From Streptomyces maremycinicus (GTDB lineage Bacteria; Actinomycetota; Actinomycetes; Streptomycetales; Streptomycetaceae): a stretch of DNA of 61,122 nt. Every line of letters begins with the position of its first letter. The first letter of the stretch is position 1. The stretch spans positions 1 through 61,122 of the forward strand of contig NZ_BBYG01000029.1 of assembly GCF_001184025.1 (NCBI RefSeq). The letters are read 5' to 3'. Both the position numbers and the translations under genes were made by a program. This document shows, in pieces, positions 8,779 through 17,154 of this stretch. The notes under the pieces are model-generated. The model was not told where the DNA came from. It made no database searches and saw nothing but the letters and a program-made list of their open reading frames with translations.

Positions 8779-9168
8779 TCAGGCGTCAGGGTCGACTTCG
8801 GGGTGCGTGAACCGCACGGGCTTGCCCAGCGACCGGGCGTAGGCGATTTCGGCTCGGGTGCTGTCTCCGATGTAGTCGCCGACTACGAGCACCTCATCAG
8901 CGAGCCGGATCTTCGCCCGGTGCAGATCGTCGAGTCGAACCTTCAGCGCCTCGGCCTCGACAGGATCGGACCAAAGTTCGTGCGGCGACTTCATGTCACA
9001 GCCCGGTTTGACAACAATCTTTCCGGCTTTGGTCTCCCGCAGATCGGCCTCGTTCATCTCGGTCATGAAGCGGGTGGAGCCGCAGATCGCGACGATACGC
9101 GGGAGGCTCAACAGCTTCTTCGCGTCGGCGAGCTTCTCCTCGGGGGTGAGCAGTTGCGGGTATGACAC
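8779..9168 (-). CDS. Nucleoside 2-deoxyribosyltransferase-like protein
   Basis: A 129-residue protein. VAICGSTRFMTEMNEADL in the first third is the nucleotide-sensing loop of the DUF4406/nucleoside-deoxyribosyltransferase-like (Rossmann-type) family, and LADEVLVVGDYIGDSTRAEI plus YARSLGKPVRF complete the fold; the acidic GDSTRAEI segment matches the catalytic region of such enzymes. The start is a GTG at 9168 with AGGAGG a few bases upstream. These proteins are frequent in phages and accessory regions and are thought to act on nucleosides or nucleotides. The substrate is unknown. A strong hairpin lies about 55 bases upstream of the start. Confidence 0.75.
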   Translation of the reverse strand: MSYPQLLTPEEKLADAKKLLSLPRIVAICGSTRFMTEMNEADLRETKAGKIVVKPGCDMKSPHELWSDPVEAEALKVRLDDLHRAKIRLADEVLVVGDYIGDSTRAEIAYARSLGKPVRFTHPEVDPDA

Positions 9169-9223
9169 TGGTTCCTCCTGGTGGTGTGGTCCAAGGGGTG
9201 CCTGGGGACGAGAACGAGGGTGT

Positions 9224-9288
9224 CACGTGGGCCGGCGGGCCGGGCGGCGGTGCATCGACCCCCGCCGCCCGGCCCGCCGGCCCACGTG
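9224..9288. repeat. Perfect 27-bp inverted repeat (large hairpin)
   Basis: The left arm (9224-9250, beginning CACGTGGGCCGG) and right arm (9262-9288, ending CCGGCCCACGTG) are exactly complementary over 27 bases, with an 11-base loop (TGCATCGACCC). Nothing follows that looks like a T-tract. It lies between the start of the deoxyribosyltransferase-like gene and the Tn3 transposase remnant. It could be a strong factor-independent terminator for the right-hand side, a transposon end structure or a replication/transfer site. Confidence 0.9.
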
Positions 9289-9301
9289 TCCAAGCCCGGT
9301 T

Positions 9302-9730
9302 CGCACGATCTTCGCGTGCGACTACCTCGCCAGCCCCGACCTGCGTCGCGAGATCCACGGCGGGCTCCAGGTCGTGCAGAACTGGAACAGCGCCAACACC
9401 GTCCTGCACTACGGCAAGGACGGCGCGCTGACCGGCCCGGACAAGGAGCACGCCGAGACCTCGATGCTCGCCCTGCACCTGCTCCAGAGCAGTCTCGTGC
9501 ACATCAACACCCTGCTGCTTCAGCAGGTCCTGGCCGAACCGGTCTGGGCATCGAGGCTGACGGATGAGGACCGGCGCGGCCTGACCGCGCTGTTCTGGTC
9601 GAACATCAACCCGTACGGCACCTTCCACCTCGACATGGACAAGCGCCTCGAACTCCCCCTGTCCGCAGTCCTGCCCGGCCCTCGCCGCGCGGCCGATGAT
9701 GCAGCCCGTACGACCGGCTCGGCATCATGA
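9302..9730 (+). pseudogene. Tn3-family transposase, C-terminal fragment
   Basis: The frame reads CDYLASPDLRREIHGGLQVV, QNWNSANTVLHYGKDG, then TSMLALHLLQSSLVHINTLL and LFWSNINPYGTFHLDMDKRL. This is the well-conserved C-terminal end of Tn3-family (Tn4811/Tn4556-like) transposases. The large upstream part carrying the catalytic DDE domain is missing, and the frame opens only a few codons before the match, so it is inactive. Together with the serine recombinase at 12.1-13.0 kb, it suggests that the TetR/monooxygenase pair between them was once cargo of a Tn3-like element. The last about 20 codons no longer resemble the family. Confidence 0.8.
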
Positions 9731-9933
9731 CGGCACTGACGAGACCCGTGAGCTCCTGACCGAGAACGAGGTGCACGACCTCCTGGGCGACGACGACCGC
9801 GACGCCGGATGGGACGAGGACGGCTCGTACGAGTGCAGCCGGTGAAGAACGTGCAGGTCATGGACTCGACGGTGCGCATGTCACTGTGCGGCGCCGAGCA
9901 GGGAAGCCGGACAAACTGTGATCCAGGCCGCCG

Positions 9934-10650
9934 TCACCGTGCGCGCTGGTCGATGAGTGCGGCCAAGCCGTCCAGGATCCGCTGCAGGCCGAAATCCCAT
10001 GCCTGGTCCTGCCCGTCGGACTGGGCGGCTGAAGCGAGGGCCGCAGTGAGCGCGGGGAATCGCTCGCCGTGCGCCTGCATCAGATCGCCGAGGATGGCGC
10101 CCAACTGGGCTTCGGGGTTGCCTGCGGGGCCTGCCGCACGGGCCTGCTGGGTGATGCCGCGTACGTGCCCGACCAGCAGGACAGCCGTGTCCATCCGCTC
10201 GGCACCGCTCAAACCGGTGCCGTCCAGGGCGGACACGGCATGCTCCAGCCAGGACAGCTCTCCAGGCCCCATGATCCGCGGCCCGACAGTGGCGTCCAGC
10301 GCCCAGGAGTGCTGACGAAAGACCGTGAGCAGCTGGCGGGCCCATGCCTCCAGCTGCTCACGCCAGCCACCGCGCCGCGCCTTCGCCGCCGGGTAGGCGC
10401 CGATCGCGGCGTCCACCATTAGAGCGACCAGCTCGGCTTTGCCCGGCACGTACCGGTACAGCGCCATCTTGGTCACGCCCAGTTGCGCGGCGACCCGCTG
10501 CATGGACACATCGGCCAACCCCTCCGAGTCGGCGATCTCGATCCCGGCCCACGCGATGCGGTCCAGGTCGAGTGTCGGCCTGGGGCCTCGCGCGGGCTTG
10601 GGGTGCGGGCCCCACAGCAGCCGCACCACCTCGGCGTGCTCGCCACCCAT
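9934..10650 (-). CDS. TetR-family repressor (TetR_C-type)
   Basis: A 238-residue regulator. The N-terminal HTH has LADVSMQRVAAQLGVTKMAL followed by YRYVPGKAELVALMVD (about residues 45-85). The C-terminal ligand domain (TVGPRIMGPGELSWLEHAVS ... AVLLVGHVRGITQQAR) is of the tetracycline-repressor C-terminal type. I chose the ATG at 10650, which has GGAGGGG 10 bases upstream; a longer frame from 10686 would overlap the operator. It is divergent from a FAD monooxygenase gene and shares with it a 102-bp region holding two matching palindromes, so it most likely represses the monooxygenase and itself until a small aromatic or drug ligand binds. Confidence 0.9.
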   Translation of the reverse strand: MGGEHAEVVRLLWGPHPKPARGPRPTLDLDRIAWAGIEIADSEGLADVSMQRVAAQLGVTKMALYRYVPGKAELVALMVDAAIGAYPAAKARRGGWREQLEAWARQLLTVFRQHSWALDATVGPRIMGPGELSWLEHAVSALDGTGLSGAERMDTAVLLVGHVRGITQQARAAGPAGNPEAQLGAILGDLMQAHGERFPALTAALASAAQSDGQDQAWDFGLQRILDGLAALIDQRAR

Positions 10651-10685
10651 GTCTGCTGCCCCTCCTGTCCTGCCTTGTCGAATCA

Positions 10686-10729
10686 ACTGTGTCTACGGTA
10701 CACAGTAAATATCGGTGTCCATGGGACAC
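10686..10729. promoter_or_regulatory. Twin TetR operators (GTGT-N7-ACAC)
   Basis: Two inverted repeats with identical spacing lie in the divergent promoter. Site 1 is ACTGTGTCTACGGTACACAGT (10686-10706, 7-bp arms); site 2 is GTGTCCATGGGACAC (10715-10729), also followed by AGT. In both, GTGT and ACAC are separated by 7 bases, and the two sites are 26 bp apart. This is a typical arrangement for two TetR dimers controlling a divergent pair. Confidence 0.75.
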
Positions 10730-10752
10730 AGTTTTTCGAGCGGAGGCAACCC

Positions 10753-11943
10753 GTGAACAGGAACGTCCTCATCTCCGGCGCGAGCATCGCCGGCCCGACG
10801 CTGGCCTACTGGCTGGGACGCCACGGCTTCCAGCCCACCGTCGTCGAACTGGCCCCGGCCCTGAGCCAGGGCGGTCAGGCCGTCGACTTCCGCGGCGAAA
10901 CGCATCTGACCGTGCTGGCACGCATGGGCCTGCTTCCCGAACTGCGCCGCATACAGACCGGCGGCACCCCGATGCGCTTTGTTGATGAACGCGGCCGCAC
11001 GCTGCTGGACCTGCCGGCCCAGTTCGCCGGCGGTGAGATAGAGGTGCTTCGCGGAGACCTGGCCCGAGTGCTCTACGAGCACAGCCTCCCCCATGCCGAG
11101 TATATCTTCGACGACTCGATCGTCAGCCTCACCGAGACCTCCTCCGGTGTGCGGGCCGACTTCCAAAGCGGAATCTCGCGCGACTTCGACCTGGTCATTG
11201 GTGCGGACGGACTGCACTCCAACGTCCGTCGCCTCACCTTCGGACCGGAGGAGGACTACGTGAGCCACCTCGGCTACTACGCCGCGACGTGGCAGCTGCC
11301 CAACGACCTGGGAGTGGGAAAGGGTTCGGTCGGGTACAACGTGCCGGGGCGGCTGGCCTCCGTCGGCACCGACCACCGGGATCCGGCGCGGGCGGGGGCA
11401 TTCTTCGTGTTCGCCGCGCCGGAGCTGTCGTACGACCGCCACGACCCCGAACAGCAGAAGCGTCTGATCGCAGGCGCGTTCTCCGGCCTCGGCTGGGAGG
11501 TACCCCGCCTGCTCGCCTCGCTGCACCAGGCCCCCGACCTCTACTTCGACTCGATCAGCCGGGCGGACGCGGATACCTGGTCCACCGGGCGCGTGTGCCT
11601 CGTCGGTGACGCCGCCTGCGGGGCCACCATCGGCGGCATGGGCACGGGAACCGCGGTGGTCGCCGCGTACGTGCTGGCTGGCGAACTCGCACTAGCCCAG
11701 GGCGATCACCGGGCAGCCTTCGCCCGCTACGAGAGCAGGCTCCGCAAATACGCCGAGGGCTGCCAGGCAGGCGGCGACCGCACCGGGAAGTTCCTCGCCC
11801 CCGCCACCGCCACCGGCATACGTCTCCGCAACACCCTGCTGTCCCGGCGCCTGTTCCTGAACGGCATGCTCAAGCTGGGCGAGAAAGTCAGCAGCACCGT
11901 GGCCCTGCCCGACTATCCAGCCGACCCCAGCCGCGTCAGCTGA
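10753..11943 (+). CDS. FAD-dependent monooxygenase (TetX/PHBH-type)
   Basis: A 396-residue class A flavoprotein hydroxylase. It has the N-terminal FAD-binding motif VLISGASIAGPTLAYWLGR (GxGxxG variant GASIAG), the FAD/NADPH DG motif DLVIGADGLHSNVR near residue 150 and the second FAD motif GRVCLVGDAACGATIGGMGT near 290. It would use NADPH and O2 to hydroxylate an aromatic or tetracycline-like compound. GTG at 10753 has GGAGG 6 bases upstream. The divergent TetR gene and the twin operators suggest substrate-induced expression, perhaps for antibiotic inactivation or catabolism. Substrate unknown. Confidence 0.9.
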   Translation: MNRNVLISGASIAGPTLAYWLGRHGFQPTVVELAPALSQGGQAVDFRGETHLTVLARMGLLPELRRIQTGGTPMRFVDERGRTLLDLPAQFAGGEIEVLRGDLARVLYEHSLPHAEYIFDDSIVSLTETSSGVRADFQSGISRDFDLVIGADGLHSNVRRLTFGPEEDYVSHLGYYAATWQLPNDLGVGKGSVGYNVPGRLASVGTDHRDPARAGAFFVFAAPELSYDRHDPEQQKRLIAGAFSGLGWEVPRLLASLHQAPDLYFDSISRADADTWSTGRVCLVGDAACGATIGGMGTGTAVVAAYVLAGELALAQGDHRAAFARYESRLRKYAEGCQAGGDRTGKFLAPATATGIRLRNTLLSRRLFLNGMLKLGEKVSSTVALPDYPADPSRVS

Positions 11944-12252
11944 TGACTGACGCGGTCTTCGCTGAGGGGAGGCCCTGTAGTGGTGGGGGGCCAGCGGCTC
12001 TCATAAATGAGTAGTTCTGAGAGGCCACGGCCCCCGCCGGACCGTGTCCGGTTTGCCCCCGATCCTCGTTCTCGCATTCGCAAAACAGCTTTCGCACAAT
12101 GGCCCCTGCGATAGCTTCTGCGACATGCCAGCCCTCGCCGAACCGGCCGCAGCCGTCGAACAGTTCGACTCCCCACCTGTTCCGTCCCCGCCGGAAGCAC
12201 CTGCCGCACCCGCGGCGGCAAGGTCGCCCCGAAGTACCACACCCCGCGCTTC
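11944..12252. other. Gap with possible resolution site and broken zinc-finger leader
   Basis: The interval between the monooxygenase and the recombinase contains repeated TTCGCA/TGCGA motifs (for example TCGCA at 12092-12096 and TGCGA nearby), which might be a res-type recombination site. From 12125 an ATG opens MPALAEPAAAVEQFD, and the sequence switches frame near 12200 to CRTRGGKVAPKYHTPRF, which leads directly into the recombinase. This looks like a frameshifted N-terminal phage zinc-finger domain of that gene. Confidence 0.4.
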
Positions 12253-13008
12253 ATGCTCGTCCCCCAACTCCGCGCCGAGCTCGAAGTCCGCACCCCCGCC
12301 GACCGCGGCCCCGGCCGCGCGTGGGAGGTGGGCCCGGCCATCGACGCCGCCGTCCTGGAGGCCGTGACGAAGCCCACGAGGGTGGGTTACGCCCGTTGCA
12401 GCACAGCTCAGCAAGAACTCCAAAGCCAGCTCGACGCCCTCCACGAGGCCGGGTGTGACCCGGTCTTCTCAGAGAAGATCAGCACCCGGATCAAGGTACT
12501 GCCGGAGTTCGTCAAAGCGATGGACTTCGCCCGCACCATCAAGAAGGCCGTCCCGCACCAGCGGGTGATCTTCACCGTGCACGAGATGAAGCGGCACGGC
12601 CGCGGCGCCGCCGAACTGCTGACCATCGCCGAGGACCTGCGTCACCACGACATCCAACTCGAACTCCTCACCGGCCCCCTCCAAGGGGTCTATGACCCGT
12701 CCGGGCACGGCGCCGCCCTGTTCGCGTTCTTCGCCGGCATGGCCGAGTCCGAGCGCGAGTACATCCGGGAGAAGTCCCTCGAAGGCCAGGCATCCGCCCG
12801 CGAGCGCGGCCGTCACGGTGGGCGGCCCAAGGTCGTCGACAACGACATGGCCGCTTACGCCCGCAGCCTGCGGGCCAACGGGGTCCCCGTACCGCAGATC
12901 GCGAGCAAGCTCGTCATCGCCTCGGGCAAGAACAAGGGCGAACACCCCTCGGTCGCCACCGTCTACCGCATCCTCGCCGAGGACGACGTCACCGACCCCA
13001 CGGCCTGA
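12253..13008 (+). CDS. Serine recombinase/resolvase, N-terminal zinc finger frameshifted
   Basis: A 251-residue recombinase from the in-frame ATG at 12253. The resolvase core starts at about residue 42 with RVGYARCSTAQQELQSQLDA, carrying the catalytic Ser. It continues with the FTVHEMKRHGRGAAEL helix and FFAGMAESEREYIREKSLE, and ends with a small HTH of Hin/Tn3-resolvase type (GVPVPQIASKL ... SVATVYRILAED). The preceding codons read GGKVAPKYHTPRF, which in Streptomyces homologues I recall follows a phage-type zinc finger (CxxC...PCRTRGGK); here that N-terminal part is out of frame. It is probably the tnpR of the decayed Tn3 element whose transposase fragment lies at 9.3-9.7 kb. The catalytic domain itself looks intact. 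Confidence 0.75.
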   Translation: MLVPQLRAELEVRTPADRGPGRAWEVGPAIDAAVLEAVTKPTRVGYARCSTAQQELQSQLDALHEAGCDPVFSEKISTRIKVLPEFVKAMDFARTIKKAVPHQRVIFTVHEMKRHGRGAAELLTIAEDLRHHDIQLELLTGPLQGVYDPSGHGAALFAFFAGMAESEREYIREKSLEGQASARERGRHGGRPKVVDNDMAAYARSLRANGVPVPQIASKLVIASGKNKGEHPSVATVYRILAEDDVTDPTA

Positions 13009-13063
13009 GCATCACAGACAGCTACTTTGCCCCTGGGGGCAGAGATAGGAGTCCGGGGCCAAG

Positions 13064-13759
13064 TCAGCGGGCTCGGACGACTTCGATGACCGTGTCCGGG
13101 CAGCCGTCGAGGAGTTCGGTGAGCACGGCCTGTTCGGCAGGGTCCACGGCAAGCCCCCAGCGGATTTTCACGGCGGTCCAGTCGGTGGCGTACGTGCAGC
13201 GGTAGCCCTGGGCGGGTGGCTGCCAGGTGGCGGGGTCCTGGTCGGCCTTGGACCGGTTGCTGGTGGCGGAGACGGCGATGAGGGCGCGGGGGTCGTCGAG
13301 GTCGTTGGCGTAGGCCTGGCGTTCGGCCGGCGTCCATGCGGAGGCGCCGGAGTCCTAGGATTCGGCGAGCGGGACGAGGTGGTCGATGTCGAGGGCGCGG
13401 GCCTGGGTGAAGGCGGTGCCGTCGTAGGGCGAGTACCAGGTGCCGCCGCTCAGCGTGCAGTTGGCCCCCTGTTCGGGGGTGGTGAGGGCTTCCTCCAGGA
13501 GGACCTCGTTGCGGGTGCTGCAGCCGTCGCGGTCGGCGTCGATCCAGTGCCGGAACTTGGTGCGTTCGTAGCCGGTGCGGTCCTCGTCCTGCACGGTGAG
13601 CGCAGCCAGGGCGTCGCGGACCGGGAGGGTGATGGTGTCACCAGGTGCATGCCGGAGCGATGCCGGAGCGGGGGAGACAGCGTGGGCGGCGGGGGTGAGC
13701 AGGGCGGCGAGCGCAGACAGCGCGGCGGCCATCACGCCGGCGGTGCGGAGGTGGCGCAC
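13064..13759 (-). pseudogene. Secreted HNH endonuclease (DUF1524), interrupted by amber stop
   Basis: The frame starts at GTG 13759 with a signal peptide (GVMAAALSALAALLTPAAHA). It runs through KFRHWIDADRDGCSTRNEVL and the HNH/DUF1524 core ALDIDHLVPLAES, then meets TAG (13355-13357). The same frame continues without shift: DSGASAWTPAERQAYANDL, AVSATSNRSKADQDPATWQP and YATDWTAVKIRWGL, ending at TGA 13064. Homologues usually have Trp after LAES, so one base change (TGG to TAG) explains the stop. Without readthrough the product would be 134 residues lacking the Asn/His half of the nuclease. It converges on the recombinase gene. Confidence 0.82.
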
Positions 13760-13775
13760 GGAGACGGGGTCCTCT

Positions 13776-13804
13776 CGAAGATCACAAACGGTTGGTGATC
13801 TTCG
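13776..13804. promoter_or_regulatory. 10-bp inverted repeat upstream of the nuclease gene
   Basis: CGAAGATCAC (13776-13785) and GTGATCTTCG (13795-13804) are perfectly complementary with a 9-base centre. The repeat lies 16 bases upstream of the nuclease GTG, in its leader or promoter. It could be an operator or a leader hairpin; there is no T-run to suggest a terminator. Confidence 0.5.
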
Positions 13805-13973
13805 TAGTGGCCGCGTCGACGTCGTGACGGCTGTTCGGCTCAGGATTCACCCGGGCGGTGGGCAAGTCACACGATCACATGAGATCGGCAGCGAACACCT
13901 CGAGCGCTTCGCATGGTGCGGCACGCTCGTGTCGGCCGTACGGCCGCTGTCGAGACGCGTATGGGGTGGCGAG

Positions 13974-14564
13974 GTGCAGGGAGACAGGACGCTCGAGGCG
14001 CTCAGGGCAGTCCGGGCGGCAGCAAAAGAGGCCGAGCACGGCTGGGTACTGGACACCGCGGCCCCGTCGCCGCAGCACAGTGCGCGTGCTCTGGCAGGGG
14101 AGGGGCTGGTGGAGACGGCCGACCGGGAGACGCGTGCTGAGCTGTCGGCGTGGGAAGGCCGTCCGGTGCGCTGGGCGGTCCGCTTGTCGTCAATTGGGCA
14201 CGACCTGCTCGCCTACGCCGGGGTCCGGCCGGCTCCGACGCCCCTGGGGCCGGGGCCGGGGGAGCAGTTGGTGGAGCTGACTCCGTCGCAGATGACAGCG
14301 CTGCGGCTGTTCGTCGGCCGGGCCGGCGAGCTGAAGTCACCGCCCGCGACAGGCCTTGCCGAGCAAGTCCGTACGGCCGTGTACGACCGAGGCGCAAGAC
14401 GGTGGCAGCTGCGTCTGACGCAGGAGCAGATGGAGTCGGCGGCGTACGGATTCTGGTTGCATCGGCTGACCGGATCCGCGGCGGAGGCCAACCGCTTCGG
14501 CCGCGATTACAAAGTCCTGTTCATCCCGGAGCCGAGGAACAGCGGATCAGCTGCCCTCCCGTGA
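13974..14564 (+). CDS. DUF6417-like winged-helix-type protein
   Basis: A soluble protein of about 196 residues from the GTG at 13974 (an earlier in-frame GTG at 13929 is possible). It reads ALRAVRAAAKEAEHGWVLDT, then RPVRWAVRLSSIGHDLLAYA and LVELTPSQMTALRLFVGRAG. This pattern matches my memory of the Streptomyces family DUF6417, whose members look like MarR-type winged-helix proteins with a C-terminal helical segment; function is unknown. A degraded second copy of the first 300 bases lies at about 21079-21372. The gene is divergent from the broken nuclease. Confidence 0.6.
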   Translation: MQGDRTLEALRAVRAAAKEAEHGWVLDTAAPSPQHSARALAGEGLVETADRETRAELSAWEGRPVRWAVRLSSIGHDLLAYAGVRPAPTPLGPGPGEQLVELTPSQMTALRLFVGRAGELKSPPATGLAEQVRTAVYDRGARRWQLRLTQEQMESAAYGFWLHRLTGSAAEANRFGRDYKVLFIPEPRNSGSAALP

Positions 14565-14662
14565 CGTTGCAGGTAACGTGCCTTCGGGCCTGCTGGGAGC
14601 GCGCACTGCTTCGTCAACCGGTTCACGTACCGCGCCGCCTTGCCGTCGCCGGAGGGCATAGC

Positions 14663-15598
14663 GTGCGCGGCATGCGCTTCCGCTGGGACTGGCTCGGGCC
14701 TGTGCTGTCCGTGCCGTACGTGCCGACCCTCGGACCGGTCCACCCGGGCGGCCCGCTCGCTGACATCTTCGCCGCCGTGGTGGAGACCGCCGGGACGGGC
14801 CGCTTCCTCCCGCACGACAAAGACAGGCGGTGGGCCGACCGCAAGGCGGAGCAGATCCTCGCCGATGCCGTCGAGCACGAACAGCGGCGAACGCTCGTGC
14901 CGACGCTCACCGGACAAGGTGCCGGCGCGGTGCAGGTCTACGTCTACGGGGACGGTGCGGCTGTGGCCGTCGATCTTGCGCGGGAGCTGGCCGCCGCCCA
15001 TGGTGCGGTGAGGGCGCGCGTCGTGTGCTTCCTCGGGCCGAACCAGCCTGGGGTGTCTGCCGGGGGTGGTACCCGCGTCCAGCTACGGGAGTTCGCTGAC
15101 GGTCCCGGGCTGCCCCCGGCGGTCCCGGTCCACGAGTACAAGCAGCTGGTCGACGGGGCCGGGTTCGGAGAGTTCGCCGACGCCATGGCGGGGGACGGGT
15201 TCGCGTTCCTGTACGGACGGATGCGGGCCGGGGCGGTCGGGCCTGTGCTGACCGTGCTGCATCACGGCCGCGTGGCCGGTGCCATCGGTCCGATGGAGAT
15301 CATGGCCGACGCCGCCGGTGCGGCGCGCCTGTTGCCCCAGTACTTCGGCGTCCTGCCGCAGCACCGCGGGCGCGGGTACGGGCGGGCCCTCTGGCGCGCA
15401 GCGATGCACTGGGGACACCGGCACGGCGCCGCCTACCAGCTTCTCCAGACCGAGGTCGGCGGGGCATCGGACCGGTTGTGCGCGGCGGAGGGCCTGGTGC
15501 CGCTCGGAGTCGTCCATCAAGCGGAGGTCTCGGTCGGCCCGCGCCTCGTCCTCCCGGCTGCCGGGAGCTCCGGGGGAGCCTGTCCCGCCGAACGCTGA
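14663..15598 (+). CDS. GNAT-family N-acetyltransferase
   Basis: A 311-residue protein with a C-terminal acetyltransferase domain. The acetyl-CoA loop is YFGVLPQHRGRGYGRALWRA (Q/R-x-x-G-x-G/A pattern) at about residues 230-250, followed by LLQTEVGGASDRLCAAEG, typical of the GNAT fold end. The N-terminal about 120 residues (MRFRWDWLGPVLSVPYVPTL) are unlike known GNAT partners and may bind the acceptor. GTG at 14663 has GGAGGG 6 bases upstream; ATG at 14672 is an alternative. The acceptor is unknown. Confidence 0.78.
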   Translation: MRGMRFRWDWLGPVLSVPYVPTLGPVHPGGPLADIFAAVVETAGTGRFLPHDKDRRWADRKAEQILADAVEHEQRRTLVPTLTGQGAGAVQVYVYGDGAAVAVDLARELAAAHGAVRARVVCFLGPNQPGVSAGGGTRVQLREFADGPGLPPAVPVHEYKQLVDGAGFGEFADAMAGDGFAFLYGRMRAGAVGPVLTVLHHGRVAGAIGPMEIMADAAGAARLLPQYFGVLPQHRGRGYGRALWRAAMHWGHRHGAAYQLLQTEVGGASDRLCAAEGLVPLGVVHQAEVSVGPRLVLPAAGSSGGACPAER

Positions 15599-15801
15599 GA
15601 CAACCGGTACGCCCCGAACCGCTATGAGCCGCGCGGAAGATTTCAGTGCCCAGGGCGCAGCCTCGACCGATGGAGTCTTCCCTGCTGCCCCACAGGGAGG
15701 CCGGCCCAGCCAAGTCGGGCAGCAGGGGTGTCGGCCGGACGTGGACCGGTGGGACACGGCGGTAACGGCGGAGAGGGTGTCGGAGGCGAGCGCTATGGTG
15801 C

Positions 15802-17154
15802 GTGGCCGTGGACGCTACTGATCTTGAATGCCGGGCCCGGACGCGGTCCGGGTGCATCCCGCCGGAGCTGGTCTCGCGGCTGCTCGAGCGCGGCCACGTC
15901 GACGTGGTGGAGCTGCACGCCGGACGCGGGGAGTGGTTCTGCGCGCTGGCGTGGGCGCGGTCGCTGGGTGAGCAGGGCCGGCAGGCGGACGCGTTGGAGG
16001 TGCTCGGCCCGTATCTGGCGACCGGCTGGTGGACGGCCGTCGCAGCCGCGGCCGCGCTGCTGGAGGGCTGGGGCCGCGCCGAGGAGGCGATCGAGTTGAC
16101 GCGGGTCCGCATGGAGGCCGGACATCCGATGGCGCTGGAGTTCTACGCGCGCCTGCTCGCGCGGCACGGCCGCGCCGAGGAGGCGTTCACCCTGCTGCGC
16201 CGGCATATCGGCGATCTGCCCCTCGGCACACTGGTCGACGTCGCGGGCGCAGCCGGCCGCGACGAGGAAGCCGCCGCGCTGGTTGCCGCCCGGACCGAAC
16301 ACCGGTGCACTGACTTCCCGTGGTGCTGCAAAGGCCTCGATCGCGACACGGCATTCGGGTACCTGGCCACGATCCGCGAGCGCCAGGGCCGTACCGACGA
16401 GGCGATCGCCCTGCTGCGCGCCAGCAGCACCAGCCTGCTCAACAACCGTGAGCAGCTGGCCGCGTTCCTGGCACGGCACGGCCGGCTCGACGAGCTTCGG
16501 GCAATGGCGGCGACTGACGACTCAGGGAGCGCAGTACAGCACCTCGCGCGGTTGCTGGAGGAGGCCGGCGACGTGAAGGGGGCGATCGCGGCATACCGGC
16601 AGGCCGGCAGTGCGGTGGCCGGGAATTCCCATTCGGCTTTCGAGCTCGCGCAGCTCCTGGCCCGGCACGGCCGGGGAAGCGAAGCGATCGACGTAATGCG
16701 GGTCCAGGCAGACATCTACAACGGGCACGACTGGGTCCTCCATACGCTGGCCGAGCTGTGCCTCGACCAGGGCCGCCCCGAGGAAGGCCTGGCACACCTC
16801 GACACCCTCGCCGCCGCCCGCGGGGGCGAGGAGGAGTGGGACCTGTACTGGATACGGCTGCCGCTGATCGCCGCCTGCGACGGCGTTGACGAAGCGGTCG
16901 CACAGGCCCGCTCCCACCCCGAGGACGCCACCCGGTACGCGGCGCCGCACATCGCCGAGCTCCTCGCCGGCGCCGGACGTACCGAGGAAGCCGTCGCCGT
17001 CCTGGAACAGCACTCCTCCTCGAACTGTCATGACCTGGCCGGGTATCTCATCGACCTCTGTCGCGTCGAGGACGCAATGGCCATCCTCCTGCCGCCTGCC
17101 CCCCGCCCGCCCACATGGGCGGGCGGCCGCTGGCACGACGAGCCCCCGTTCTGA
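15802..17154 (+). CDS. Tetratricopeptide-repeat protein
   Basis: A 450-residue helical repeat protein built almost entirely from TPR/SEL1-like units: GWGRAEEAIELTRVRMEAGH, LLARHGRAEEAFTLLRRHIG, RQGRTDEAIALLRASSTS, LLARHGRGSEAIDVMRVQAD, GAGRTEEAVAVLEQHSS. No enzymatic or DNA-binding domain, signal peptide or membrane helix is visible, so it probably acts as a cytoplasmic protein-protein scaffold. The GTG start is used because no ATG lies nearby. Similar proteins are common and uncharacterised in Streptomyces. Neighbours give no functional clue. Confidence 0.78.
   Translation: MAVDATDLECRARTRSGCIPPELVSRLLERGHVDVVELHAGRGEWFCALAWARSLGEQGRQADALEVLGPYLATGWWTAVAAAAALLEGWGRAEEAIELTRVRMEAGHPMALEFYARLLARHGRAEEAFTLLRRHIGDLPLGTLVDVAGAAGRDEEAAALVAARTEHRCTDFPWCCKGLDRDTAFGYLATIRERQGRTDEAIALLRASSTSLLNNREQLAAFLARHGRLDELRAMAATDDSGSAVQHLARLLEEAGDVKGAIAAYRQAGSAVAGNSHSAFELAQLLARHGRGSEAIDVMRVQADIYNGHDWVLHTLAELCLDQGRPEEGLAHLDTLAAARGGEEEWDLYWIRLPLIAACDGVDEAVAQARSHPEDATRYAAPHIAELLAGAGRTEEAVAVLEQHSSSNCHDLAGYLIDLCRVEDAMAILLPPAPRPPTWAGGRWHDEPPF

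Noticed and set aside
9731..9844. Acidic fragment LTENEVHDLLGDDDRDAGWD before a TGA
   Set aside because: It looks like the end of some protein, but no start, no frame continuity with the Tn3 fragment, and too short to name.
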